Assembly: GCA_015039465.1 (NCBI GenBank)
Contig: MU130695.1
Span: 20,838 to 84,837 of the forward strand
Origin: Phlegmacium glaucopus
Lineage: Eukaryota > Basidiomycota > Agaricomycetes > Agaricales > Cortinariaceae
Reading direction: 5' to 3'
DNA length: 64,000 nt
A program made the translations under genes and the position numbers. Shown here piece by piece: positions 1 to 9,068 of the stretch; the stretch's first letter is position 1; every line of letters starts with the position of its first letter. The notes beneath the pieces were generated by a model, which was not told the origin of the DNA, did not search any database, and saw only the letters and a list, made by a program, of their open reading frames with translations.

Positions 1-731
1 ATTTATTTCCTTACTATGTTATTATTAATTAATTAATTTATTCTTCACCACACTACACTTTTTATCTTTATTTTCTACCTCACTTTACCTCCTAACCTCA
101 ACCTCGCCTTGATGCCCCAAGGCCTCACTTCACCACTGCCTTCACCTCAACCAGTCTCCCAGCCTCCAGCAGCCTTTCCGTCCCACATACTAAGATCTCA
201 ACTCCAAACCCAATTTCAGCCCACAGGGGATTGTAGGTAGGGGGGGAAGCCATCCACTGCAGGGCCGTGCTTTCCTTTGACAAGCTTAAACCGGTAGGAC
301 TACACGAATCCTCGAGGCCCCATGAAGAACACCTTAAGGCGCTGATTAAGCCCCCGCACATACAAAAGGACTCCGAGGGTCCACAATACAAGTTAAGGTT
401 TTTGGCGTGTACACTAGTACACTAGTTTGGGGAGCGACAGCACGTGGTTATGACTAACCATCGCACTCTTCTTTCGAATTTTCAGTGGTAGTACCTTTAT
501 TCGCCTGAAACTTAAACGAATGGATAAAACCTTCGCCGGGACTTAGCGCAAGGACCAGTTGTTTTGGTAAACAAGTTGTTATTGTAGGAGTAGCGAGTAG
601 TATGGGAGTTACAGAGTGTGATACGAGAGGTAACAAAAGTGATAGCTGTACGAGGATTCGTATATGGTAGGCAAGCAAGGAACCGATCACTAGGTCGTTT
701 CGCTAGTTAGATGATAAGCGCAGCCAGTAGC
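1..731. other. String-reversed (not complemented) sequence block
   Basis: Positions 1-234, read left to right, match positions 2300 down to 2067 read right to left on the same strand, at about 213 of 234 bases counted by hand. The match stops exactly at the LTR terminus (TGTTAGGGG in 2067-2075). Position 732 continues the LTR where position 1 leaves it, so reversing 1-731 in place gives one seamless LTR with 732-854. Read backwards, 235-731 also ends in a chromodomain reading frame and a polypurine tract. DNA inversion always complements, so this is an assembly or gap-filling artefact. No gene should be called in this block as it is written. Confidence 0.95.
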
Positions 732-854
732 TTTTATATCTCCGTTATGTCCATATTTAGTACTTAAACACCCTCAGCCTAGCAGGGATCCCCATCTTTT
801 CCTCTTTGGATCCCCTGCTAGCTTGACTAAGTCAGCATCGCAGTTGCCCTAACA
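1..854 (+). mobile_element. 3' end of a second Ty3/gypsy chromovirus (family B): chromodomain, polypurine tract, 3' LTR
   Basis: After the artefact at 1-731 is reversed, the order is the end of pol, a polypurine tract and a 357 bp LTR (234 down to 1, then 732-854) with TG...CA ends. The last pol codons, read backwards from about position 350 to 240, encode NTWEPQENIHAPELVAEF, the C-terminal half of a typical chromovirus chromodomain. The part before it looks degenerate. A solo copy of the same LTR lies at 2067-2422. An inverted repeat around two GGATCC sites lies near the 3' end of the LTR. No matching 5 bp duplication flanks this copy, as expected for one LTR of a larger element whose remainder is off the window. 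Confidence 0.85.
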
Positions 855-1298
855 CCCCACTTTCATCATCTCAGTGGAATTCCAGTGAATTCCTTCCTTA
901 AGTTCGCTTTTCCTGCCCCTTACTGTCAATCTATCCCCTATCCCTCTACTGCTATAGTCTTCCTGAAGACTCTATCATCCTCATCCTCTTCCTTAGTCCC
1001 TCTAAGTCGCTTTTTCAGTCCCTTACTGTCACTGTCCTCTACTGTCAACCGCTATAGTCTTACTGAAGACTCTTTCTTACCCATCCTCATCCTCATCTTC
1101 TACCTCATTCATCTTCCAAGACCTTCATCCTCATCCTCCTCACCTCTACTCTTGCTCCCTATCTCTGTGTGTTACAAGTCAAGGTTACACCTTCCCTAAA
1201 CGAACAACAGGGAGTCTCTTGACCTAAAGACTGGTCCACTGCTCTCTGGTTGGTGTTTATATACAACAACAACAATGATTTATACCGGAGTAATGTAT
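855..1298. other. Intergenic CT-rich stretch with an imperfect tandem duplication
   Basis: No gene is seen. Two copies of a segment beginning CCCTTACTGTCA and ending near CTGAAGACTCT lie at about 917-973 and 1020-1073, diverged from each other. Open frames here are low-complexity Ser/Leu/Pro translations of CT-rich DNA. Confidence 0.5.
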
Positions 1299-1797
1299 GA
1301 TGGAATGTAACACCATTCCTCTTCCTCTTCCTCTTCCTCCTCTTCTTCATCAATCTCTATTATATCCACTTTCCTCTTCTGCTCCTCCTGCTGCCTCTGT
1401 TGCATCTCCTGCAGCTTCCGCTGCTCTTCCTGTTCTCTTCTCCTCCTCTCTGCCTCTACCCGTTGCCTCTCCACTTCTACCCGTCTCATCTCTGCTTCCA
1501 CCCTCAACTGCTCCTCCTCCTCCTCCAGCCTCCAAGCCTCCTCAATCTTGGCTTCTTCCTGCTTCTCCTCCTCCTCCCACTCTTTCCGCCGATGCTCCCA
1601 TGCTTCTTCGAGCTTTGCTCATTGCAAAGCAGGAGGTAAGGAGGGGCCAGCTTTGTTGTTGGAGTTCATAGCTTTTTGATTTAGAGGATGGGGGTTTTGG
1701 GAGGAGTCACCACCAGTGTCCAACGGTCTTTATACCACGTCAACCACGCACAGACCATCACGTGGCCTCGAGGGTCTCGGCCTTGACAGGGAGGTAC
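1299..1797 (+). mobile_element. 3' internal remnant of a family-A Ty3/gypsy element
   Basis: This stretch matches 8690-9068 and continues with sequence that also follows the solo LTR in the string-reversed block at 9561-10154. It carries a truncated copy of the antisense coiled-coil reading frame (minus strand 1280-1507, with RQRVEAER and QRQQEEQKRK runs). It ends in GGGAGGTAC directly before the LTR at 1798, so it is the last internal segment of an older element whose 3' LTR starts at 1798. Confidence 0.75.
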
Positions 1798-1896
1798 TGT
1801 TACATTCCGTCATATGTTACTCTGGTCCAGCTCCGTCGGAGCTGTCTCTGGTAGTCCGTACTCCATACAGTACTTTCCCTCACATCCCAAACTACT
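1798..1896 (+). mobile_element. Left piece of an older family-A LTR (subfamily A2), split by a later insertion
   Basis: Begins TGTTACATTCC like the LTRs at 1897, 9069 and 11398 and is closest to the 9069 copy. It breaks off at CTACT (1892-1896), where the LTR of the full-length element begins. The remainder resumes at 11986 after the second CTACT (11981-11985). Confidence 0.85.
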
Positions 1897-2066
1897 TGTT
1901 ACATTCCATCACACGTTACTCCGGTCCAACTCTGTCGGAGTTGTTTCCGTTAGTCCGTACTCTGTTCCAGTACTTTCCCTTGTCTCCGACTCTACTCCTC
2001 CTACGTCCGACTCCGAGACTTCTCCGTATCACTCCAACTCTTCCGACGATATCCCAAACCCCTTAC

Positions 2067-2422
2067 TGTTAGGGGACACCTGACTTTAACCCAAACCTCA
2101 ACTCTAGAATCATACACCCCACCTTTCCGACAACCTCCGACCTTCCGTCCAACTCCGCTTCCGTCACCGGTTGACTCCGGAATCCCGTAGTTCCACTCCG
2201 ACTCCGGTCCTCCAATTCACTCCGTCTTTTATTTCTATTTTTCATATCACACCACTTCTTATTTAATTAATTAATTATTATCGTATCATTCCTGTATTTA
2301 TTTTATATCTCCATTATGTCCATATTAGTACTTAAACACCCCCAGCCTAGCAGGGATCCCCATCCTTTCCTCTTTGGATCCCCTGCTAGCTTGACTAAGT
2401 CAGCATCGCAGTTGCCCTAACA
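2067..2422 (+). mobile_element. Solo LTR of family B nested in the 5' LTR
   Basis: A 356 bp unit beginning TGTTAGGGG and ending CCCTAACA, flanked by the 5 bp direct repeat CTTAC (2062-2066 and 2423-2427). The interrupted LTR reads straight across in the copy at 11398-11980. TG...CA ends, a 5 bp duplication and the lack of coding sequence identify a solo LTR. It is the same family as the LTR at the start of the window. Confidence 0.92.
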
Positions 2423-2579
2423 CTTACCACACCTTCATCATAACAACTATTCCTTTGTCATCACTTTCCCACTATCAGTCAGCACACCAGCCATGGATTA
2501 TTCACCCAAGAATGCAGGACCTTTTCCGGGAGCAGAACACAGCACTTATATTTATATTCTATATTTTGGTTGCAATTCC

Positions 2580-2629
2580 TTTTATATTTAAAGTACTCGA
2601 ACTTGTATGTTTTCCCTCAGTTCGAATAT
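2580..2629 (+). promoter_or_regulatory. LTR promoter: TATA-like box and probable transcript start with self-primer
   Basis: A TTTTATATTTAAA run lies at about 2580-2592. CAGTTCGAATAT at 2618-2629 follows it by roughly 30 bases and is exactly complementary to the primer-binding site at 2838-2849. In Tf1-type elements the first bases of the transcript anneal to the binding site, so the transcript probably starts at or very near 2618. The start itself is inferred. Confidence 0.6.
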
Positions 2630-2837
2630 CATCTTAGTTTCCCCCTCTTGTTCATCCTCTAAGTCACTGAGGTCTTCCAACTTTCCGTTCCCTTCCATTC
2701 CTGAAATCAGGACATTGTAGGAGCTGGGCAGCACAGCACATACGCTGAGGCCAAAGTCCTTTCCGTTACTTGTTCCGGTTCCATTCCGTCCGATCCGGTG
2801 TTACTCCAACGTGACCCCTTGTTTTGAACTTAACAGT

Positions 2838-2849
2838 ATATTCGAACTG
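2838..2849 (+). other. Self-priming primer-binding site
   Basis: ATATTCGAACTG begins two bases after the LTR end at 2835. It is a perfect 12-base reverse complement of 2618-2629 inside the LTR. It does not begin with the TGG expected for priming by a tRNA 3' CCA end. This layout matches the self-priming described for the Tf1/sushi group of chromoviruses. Confidence 0.7.
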
Positions 2850-2866
2850 CTCAACCCACTCCTTCT

Positions 2867-4045
2867 ATGCTAACTTGTTCTAAAACTTCCAAAAAACAAT
2901 TACCAATACAAGAATTTATGTCCCAAGAACACACCCCCACCAGGCAGACCCCTTTGCCCGATGTAGTCGAAGAGGCTAGTCATATTGATGAACCTCAGAG
3001 TACTACGGACGATGTTGAGTCTCCTTCTATTCCTTTCAATCAACTCGTTTCCGCTTTGAATTCCCTCGGGAAATCTTCAGCCAAGTCCGATTCGGCTGGC
3101 AGACTTAGAGAGCCCGAACCCTTCACAGGTAAGGATCCTAAGAAACTGAAAGCTTTTCTTTTCCAGTGTAGGCTCTATTTCTGGAGCTCTTCTGACACAT
3201 TCCGAGACGACTCCAGGCAAGTAATGTTTGCTTTGTCCTATCTCCGGGACGTTGCTCAAGAATGGTTTGAACCTGGAATTTCTGGACTCACCAACAAACC
3301 TCTGTCTTGGCTTGAAGATTGGGATCTCTTTGTGGACGAGCTCCAATCCAACTTCGGCCCTTACGACGAATCCACCGACGTAGAACACGAACTCACCAAT
3401 CTCCCAATGAAGGACGGCCAATGTCTCTCTGATTACTTAGTCCGGTTCAACTCCTTGGCAGTCCGCTGTACTTGGGGTGAGCCCGCTCTTAGGTATAGGT
3501 TTTACAAAGGTTTACCTTCCCGACTCAAGGATAAAATTACCAAAGGAGATGGCAAGCCTCGGACTTTAACTGCGATGTGTCAAAAAGCTCAAAATGCCGA
3601 TGCTCAACACTGGGAACATATGCAAGAACGTTCTCAGGAACCAGCTCCACAGCAACGCCAAAACCCTCCTCTTAAGGGTCATACCCCTTCTTCATCCTCC
3701 TCCGTACCCTCTTCCAACCCTTCTTCCAGTTCCGGAAAACAGTCTCGGCCTTCGGATCAAAAGTCCGTTAAGCCCGCAGACTCTGGTAAGACTTCTTCTA
3801 CTCCTCCAAAACCTAATCTAGAAGGCAAGCTGGACTTGCGGGGTAGACTTACCCAGCAAGAAAGGCAACGCCGGATGGATAATAAGCTCTGTCTTTTCTG
3901 TGGCAAGCCCGGTCATATTGTTCCTGACTGTAGGCTTGCCAAGGCAAGCTCCACTAAAGGCCGAGCCTCTACCATTTCTGATTCTGTTTCCGAGTCCGCT
4001 CCGGCTAAGCCAAAGGACTCTGGTTCGGAGAAAAAAAAAGACTAA
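2867..4045 (+). CDS. gag: Gag polyprotein of the Ty3/gypsy chromovirus
   Basis: A 392-residue intact frame. Residues about 85-230 form a retrotransposon gag capsid domain (EPFTGKDPKKLKAFLFQCRLYF, then a QEWFEP segment). A Ser/Pro-rich linker follows, and a CCHC zinc knuckle (CLFCGKPGHIVPDC, spacing C-x2-C-x4-H-x4-C) lies near residues 343-356. The C-terminus is Lys-rich and ends inside a run of nine A residues. The start is the first ATG after the primer-binding site, 17 bases downstream. Gag assembles the virus-like particle and binds the element RNA. Unlike pol, this frame has no stops, so the copy is not very old. Confidence 0.9.
   Translation: MLTCSKTSKKQLPIQEFMSQEHTPTRQTPLPDVVEEASHIDEPQSTTDDVESPSIPFNQLVSALNSLGKSSAKSDSAGRLREPEPFTGKDPKKLKAFLFQCRLYFWSSSDTFRDDSRQVMFALSYLRDVAQEWFEPGISGLTNKPLSWLEDWDLFVDELQSNFGPYDESTDVEHELTNLPMKDGQCLSDYLVRFNSLAVRCTWGEPALRYRFYKGLPSRLKDKITKGDGKPRTLTAMCQKAQNADAQHWEHMQERSQEPAPQQRQNPPLKGHTPSSSSSVPSSNPSSSSGKQSRPSDQKSVKPADSGKTSSTPPKPNLEGKLDLRGRLTQQERQRRMDNKLCLFCGKPGHIVPDCRLAKASSTKGRASTISDSVSESAPAKPKDSGSEKKKD
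4031..4039 (+). promoter_or_regulatory. A9 tract, candidate -1 frameshift site between gag and pol
   Basis: Gag reads AAA AAA AAA GAC TAA here. The protease frame is -1 relative to gag and is open from before this tract to 4374. A heptamer A-AAA-AAA therefore lies exactly where a -1 slip would join gag to pol, two codons before the gag stop. The alternative is a one-base length change in the homopolymer of this copy or in the assembly. Confidence 0.5.
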
Positions 4046-7000
4046 GCAATTCACTGGACTCAGCACAGACGGTGAATTGCAAGAAGCCCTGTGCTGAGCT
4101 TGTTGCAGTTCTAAATGCAATAATTTCTCCAAAAACCCGAGCAGTCTTTGTTTCTCTTCTTTGCATTCAATTTCCGAATGTCAATTTTTCCACTTTCATT
4201 GACAGTGGTTCCACTCACTGTTTCATGGATGAGCATTACGCGAAGTCCAATGATTTTCCCATTTTTCCTATTACTCCTATGATTCTCCGTCTCATCGATG
4301 GATCTTCTCTGGGCATGATCACCCATGCTACCATGGTTTCCGTTCAGTTCTCATGTGGTACCGTCCACAAAATCTGATTCTTACTAACCAAACTGGATTC
4401 CAATTTTCCTGCTGTACTCAAGCTTGACTGGCTCACCCAACATAATCCGTTGATTGACTGGGTCGATAGCAGTGTAACTTTCCGAGACCGTATAGTTATC
4501 CTTCCAGTTCCCGCTTCCGTCTCCGCCAAGGCACCCGTTCCGGTATCTGATATTACAATGTCCGATACGGTTTCCGCGAGTTCGAAGGTTGAAAAACCTT
4601 CTGATACTATTCCAGAACCACTTCCTGATATCCCATCTGTTCCCAAACCATTGACCACTCCTAAAATTTCCTTAGTGTCTGCTGCAGTTTTCATGAGGTC
4701 CATCCGTTCCGAAGGAGCCCAATGCTATTCCATTTCCGTTCACGATCCAGTCAAGGCTGCTGGCCGTTCCGCCTCAGCCTCCACCACACCTTCCGATTCC
4801 GACCTGGACGGTGTTCTGGAAATATACCACGAATTTTCGGACATCTTTTCCAAGGGCAAGGCTAACACTCTAGCAAATCATTGAGAGTATGACTTAAAAA
4901 TCGAAATTGATGAGTCCACTAAGCCCCCTTTGGGTCTGATTTATCCCCTTTCCGAATCCGAGTTAGGAACGCTCCGAGAATTCATCAACAAGCACCTAAA
5001 CATGGGTTTCATCCGCCCCTCTAAGTCTCCTTTCGGAGCACCTGTCCTATTTATCAAGAAGAAGGACGGGTCACTCCAGCTTTGCGTCGACTTCCAAAAA
5101 CTCAATGCCATCACTTGGAAAGACAAGTATCCCTTACCCCTTGTTTCTGACTTACTTGATGCTCCCTGCAAATCCGGAATATTCACTAAAATTGATTTAA
5201 AGCATACCTACCATCTCGTCTGGATTGCTGCCGGAGACGAGTTGAAGACTGCTTTTTGTACCCGCTATGGCTCCTTCAAATGGCTCGTCATGCCATTCGG
5301 ACTGACCAATGCCCCTGGCAGTTTTCAACGGTTCCTCAACACTATTTTTGCTGACCTTTTAGATGTGTTTGTAATCATCTATCTGGACGACATCCTCATT
5401 TTCTCCATCAACAAAAAAGATCACATCAAACATGTCTCTGGGGTCCTCCGGCGGCTTCGAGATAATAATCTCTTCGCCAATGGTAAAAAATGTGTTTTCC
5501 ACACCGATTCCATTGAGTACCTGGGTCACATGATCGATCCTGATGGCCTTTCTATGGATCCAGCAAAAGTCCAAGTCATTCAAGACTGGCCAGAACCTCG
5601 GAAAGTCAAAGATGTTCAGTCCTTCCTCGGTTTTGCTAACTTCTACAGGCATTTCATCCACAACTACTCCGACATTGTGGTTCCGTTGACTCATCTCACC
5701 AGGAAAAATATTCCGTGGGCTTTTGATGACAGTTGCCGGCTTGCTTTTAAGACTCTCAAGGAGGCTTTTATTTCCGCTCCGGTGTTAACACATTGGAAGC
5801 CTAACTGTCCTATCATTGTCAAAACTGACGCATCCAATTACGCTTTAGCAGCTATCCTTTCCATCCGTGATTCTGATGGAGAAATCCATCCTGTCGCGTA
5901 TCGTTCTCGTACCTTCTCTGGTGCGGAATTGAATTACGACATTCATGATAAGGAACTGCTTGCCATTTTCAAAGCTTTCAAAGCTTGGCGTCACTACCTT
6001 GAAGGTGCTAGTTTCCCAATTGATGTGGTTACTGACCATAAAAATCTAGAGTACTTCGCGACCACCAAAATCTTATCCCAGCGTCAAGCCCGGTGGTCCG
6101 AGTACCTTTCCGCATTCAACATAGTTATCAGATTTCGCCCAGGCCATCTCGGAACAAAGCCGGACACACTGACTCGTCGTCCTGACCTCTATCTAAAGGA
6201 GGGAGGGAAAGATTACGGTGAAGTCAATCCACACAATTTTAAACCTATCTTTTCTTCCGAACAACTTTCCGCTTCACTCCAAGCTACTTCATTACTTCCT
6301 ACCGTACTCCATGGTATCGTTACCATGGATGTCGAAGAGCTCAACAAGGGGATCCTTTCTGCTCTTTCTACGGATCCCCTTGCACAGTCCTACTTATCGG
6401 ATCTAGACAATCCAAAGTATGCTAGATGGTCTAAGGACTCTTCCGGATTCATCCGGATTGATCAACAGATCTATGTTCCAGATTCCAGAGATCTTCGTCT
6501 CCGTGTCCTTTGTTATTATCATGACCATCCTGTCTCCGGACATTTCGGTGTCAATAGGACTCTTGCGGTTATCCGTCGAGAGTACACTTGGCCCAGTATC
6601 CATGTTTTTGTCACTGATTATTGTAGGACTTGCACAACCTGTTCTCGGTCCAAAGCTAAACATCATAAACCATATGGCTTACTCCGACAACTCCCTGTTC
6701 TGTCCCATCCCTGGGACTCCATCTCCATGGATTTCATTGAACACCTTCCGGACTCCGAAGGTTTCACTGCAGTCTTAGTTGTAGTAGACCAATTCACAAA
6801 ACAATCCATTTTCATCCCCACATACAACACCATCACTTCTGCTCAACTTGCTGAACTATTTGTCATCCACGTGTTTTCCAAGCACGGTGTTCTGTCCCAT
6901 GTAACTTCCGATCGCGGTTCCAAGTTTGTATCTCACTTCTTCAGATCCCTCGGAAAAGCCCTCAACATGAAGCTGCACTTCACCTCCGGATACCACCCGA

Positions 7001-7809
7001 AAGGTGACGGACAAACAGAACACGTCAACCAGACCCTGGAACAATACATCCGCATCTACTGCAATTATCAGCAAGACAACTGGAGTTCACTTCTCCCATT
7101 AGCAGAATTCTCCTACAACAATACTCCGAGTGCCACTACTGGTGTATCTCCATTCTTTGCCAACAAAGGCTACAATCCGGCTATTACTATCCATCCGGAG
7201 TACGACCTTGTCTCCTCCCGTGCTCACAAGTATGTTACGGACCTTAATGAACTCCACAAAGAACTCCAAAAAGCTATCCTCACTTCCCAGGAACAATACC
7301 AATGTTCCGCAGATAAGCGTCGGATTCCTCCTCCGGACTTCAAGGTTGGAGATCAAGCCTTTGTCAGAGCACAATTCTTCTGTACAACCAGACCTTCAAA
7401 GAAACTCTCTGAGAAGTATCTGGGTCCGTATGAGATGATAGCTCAGGCAGGTCCTTTGTCCTGGACCCTCCATCTTCCCGACAACTTGTGTGCCATCCAT
7501 CCCGTCTTCCATGTTTCCATGCTAGAGCCCTCCGTTCCCAACACTATTCCAGAACACACTCAACCTCTGCCTCCTCCGGTTGTCATTGACGGAGAACAGG
7601 AATTCGAGGTCTCCAAAATCTTGGACTCTAAATTGGACAACAGACGGCGCTTATGCAAACTTCTGTACCTAGTCAAGTGGTCTGGCTATGAAGGTACCGA
7701 TGAAGAAACTTCTTGGTTACCAGCTAATGAATTAGGACACGCGTCCAAACTTGTTGCTGATTTCCACATGAGCTATCCGGCTAAACCTGGACCTCTTCCA
7801 CTCTCTTGA
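4040..7809 (+). pseudogene. pol: Pol: protease, reverse transcriptase, RNase H, integrase, chromodomain (two TGA stops)
   Basis: One frame (starts at positions 1 mod 3) carries all domains. An aspartic protease lies near 4189-4224 (IDSGSTHCFMD). Reverse transcriptase covers about 4960-5700, with YLDDILIFS at about 5377-5404. RNase H lies at 5820-6180 (KTDASNYALAAIL and a DKELLAI segment). Integrase has an HHCC zinc domain near 6510-6650, then Asp (SMDFIEHLP), Asp (TSDRGSKFVS) and Glu (GQTEHVNQTLEQ). A GPY/F module (LGPYEMIAQAGPLSW) and a chromodomain (YLVKWSGYEG, then ETSWLPANEL) follow. In-frame TGA codons at 4375-4377 and 4882-4884 separate protease, linker and reverse transcriptase; the second fits a CGA-to-TGA change. 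The RT-to-chromodomain part (4930-7809) is intact at 959 codons. Confidence 0.93.
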
Positions 7810-7978
7810 TTCCTTTTCTTTTCCTTTCCTTGTTCCTTCTGTTCCTTTCCATGTCTTTTCCGTTCTATTCCTTTCCGTTTATCTTACTCTTCTGTTTCAC
7901 AAAACAAGAAAACAAAAAATATTAAAACAAAACAAAAAAGAAATAACAAAATTATATACAAATTATTTTTTATCTATT

Positions 7979-8951
7979 CTACTCCTTTGTTTTTTCTATT
8001 CCCTCCATCCTTTCTCCCTCCGCTCCCTCTGTCCTCTCCATCTCCACTCCCAATCCCCCTTCCACCTCATCTTCCCCCTCATCCGACTCCTCGTCCTCCG
8101 TCTCCTCTTGCAACTCCGTCTCCTCTTGCAACTCCGTCTCCTCTTGCTTCTCCGTCTCCACCCCCTTTTCTACCATCTTCCACTCCTTTTCCTTCTGCTC
8201 CTTTTCCTTCTGCTCCCTCTCTTGCTGTTGGTTCTCCTTTTTCTCCTTCTCCTCCTTCCTCCTCATCCGCACCTCCATCGCCATCAGAATCCCCTCCTGG
8301 GTCTCCGCCAACTTCCTCAAAATCTCCCCTATCATCTCCAGCCCCTCCGTTAACCTTTCCATTCCATCCGCTTCCGCAACCTCCTTTGCCTTCCCTTTTC
8401 CTTTTCCCTTCCCTCCAACCCTCTCCGCTGGCATTTCCACCGCCACCATCCTCTTTTTCCCTCCGACTATGCTACAGCCCTTCTTGAGCTGGTAGCACCT
8501 GTAACACCCCGGCCCCCGCATCTTTCCGTGGCACATAGAGCCTGCGCCCACGCAAAGGGTGCAGGCCGGCCGATTTGCTCCATGGTCGGAGTTACTTGTT
8601 CCTATGACCTTATTAGTTTCTTCTTTTTCCTTTCTACCGGAAATCACTTACTTTTTCATTTAGTTTTCTTTTTTTTGGGACACTGGGCCCTGGGTCCATT
8701 CTGATCTCTTCCACTTCTTCTTCTACTTCATAGTCTTCGAGGTCTATGACCTCCACTTCTCTCCTCTTCTGCTCTTCCGCTTTCCAAATCCGCTGCATCT
8801 CTAGCAGTTGCTGCTGCTGCTCCTCCCTACTCTTCCTTTCTGCTTCGACCCTGTTCCTCTCTGCCTCTACTCGTTGTCTCTCCGCCTCCGCCTCCGCTTT
8901 CAGCCTCTCCTCCTCCTCCTCCTCTAGCCTCCGGGCTTCTTCAATCTCCAC
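7979..8951 (-). CDS. Antisense accessory gene in the retroelement: acidic coiled coil plus Zn2Cys6-like motif
   Basis: Between pol and the 3' LTR the minus strand has two overlapping frames. The upstream one (8951-8634) is a Glu/Arg-rich coiled coil (RQRVEAERNRVEAERK) ending near KKRKLNEK. The downstream one (to 7979) begins with a cysteine cluster, CTLC then CHGK then CYRC then GCSIVGG. Its spacing is C-x2-C-x6-C-x8-C-x2-C-x6-C, the spacing of fungal Zn(II)2Cys6 DNA-binding clusters. A basic GKGKGKGK stretch, a coiled coil and an acidic tail follow. GTAAGT after ..NEK and an AATAAG acceptor 43 bases on would join the frames in phase. The homologous remnant at 1280-1507 shows it travels with the element. 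Function unknown; the 5' end is uncertain and the true start may lie further upstream. Confidence 0.55.
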
Positions 8952-9068
8952 TTCTTCCCGCTTCTCCTCCTCCTCCCGCTCTTTCCGCCGACGCGCTTGT
9001 GCCTCTTCGAGCCTTGCTCATTGCGCAGCATGGGGGAGGGAGGAGCCAGCTTTGTTGTTGGAACTCAT

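Larger units (their letters stand above)
1897..2835 (+). repeat. 5' LTR of the chromovirus (interrupted by a solo LTR)
   Basis: Starts TGTTACATTCC and ends GAACTTAACA. Without the nested insertion at 2067-2422 and its duplicated CTTAC it is about 578 bp, matching the 583 bp 3' LTR at 11398-11980. It contains a TATA-like run at 2580-2590 and the self-primer sequence at 2618-2629. Confidence 0.88.

Noticed and set aside
1..234. Ordinary inverted (reverse-complement) repeat of the LTR at 2067
   Set aside because: Checked both ways: the reverse complement does not match; only the plain reverse matches.
125..690. Minus-strand open frames at 125-391 and 454-690
   Set aside because: They lie in a block that is string-reversed, so neither strand as written exists in the genome.
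1297..1671. Plus-strand Pro/Leu-rich frames over the CT-rich segment
   Set aside because: Shadows of the degenerate antisense coiled-coil frame of the retroelement.
7987..8487. Plus-strand Pro/Ser-rich frame of 166 codons
   Set aside because: Mirror of the Glu/Lys-rich antisense frame in the same place; low complexity and no start context or homology.
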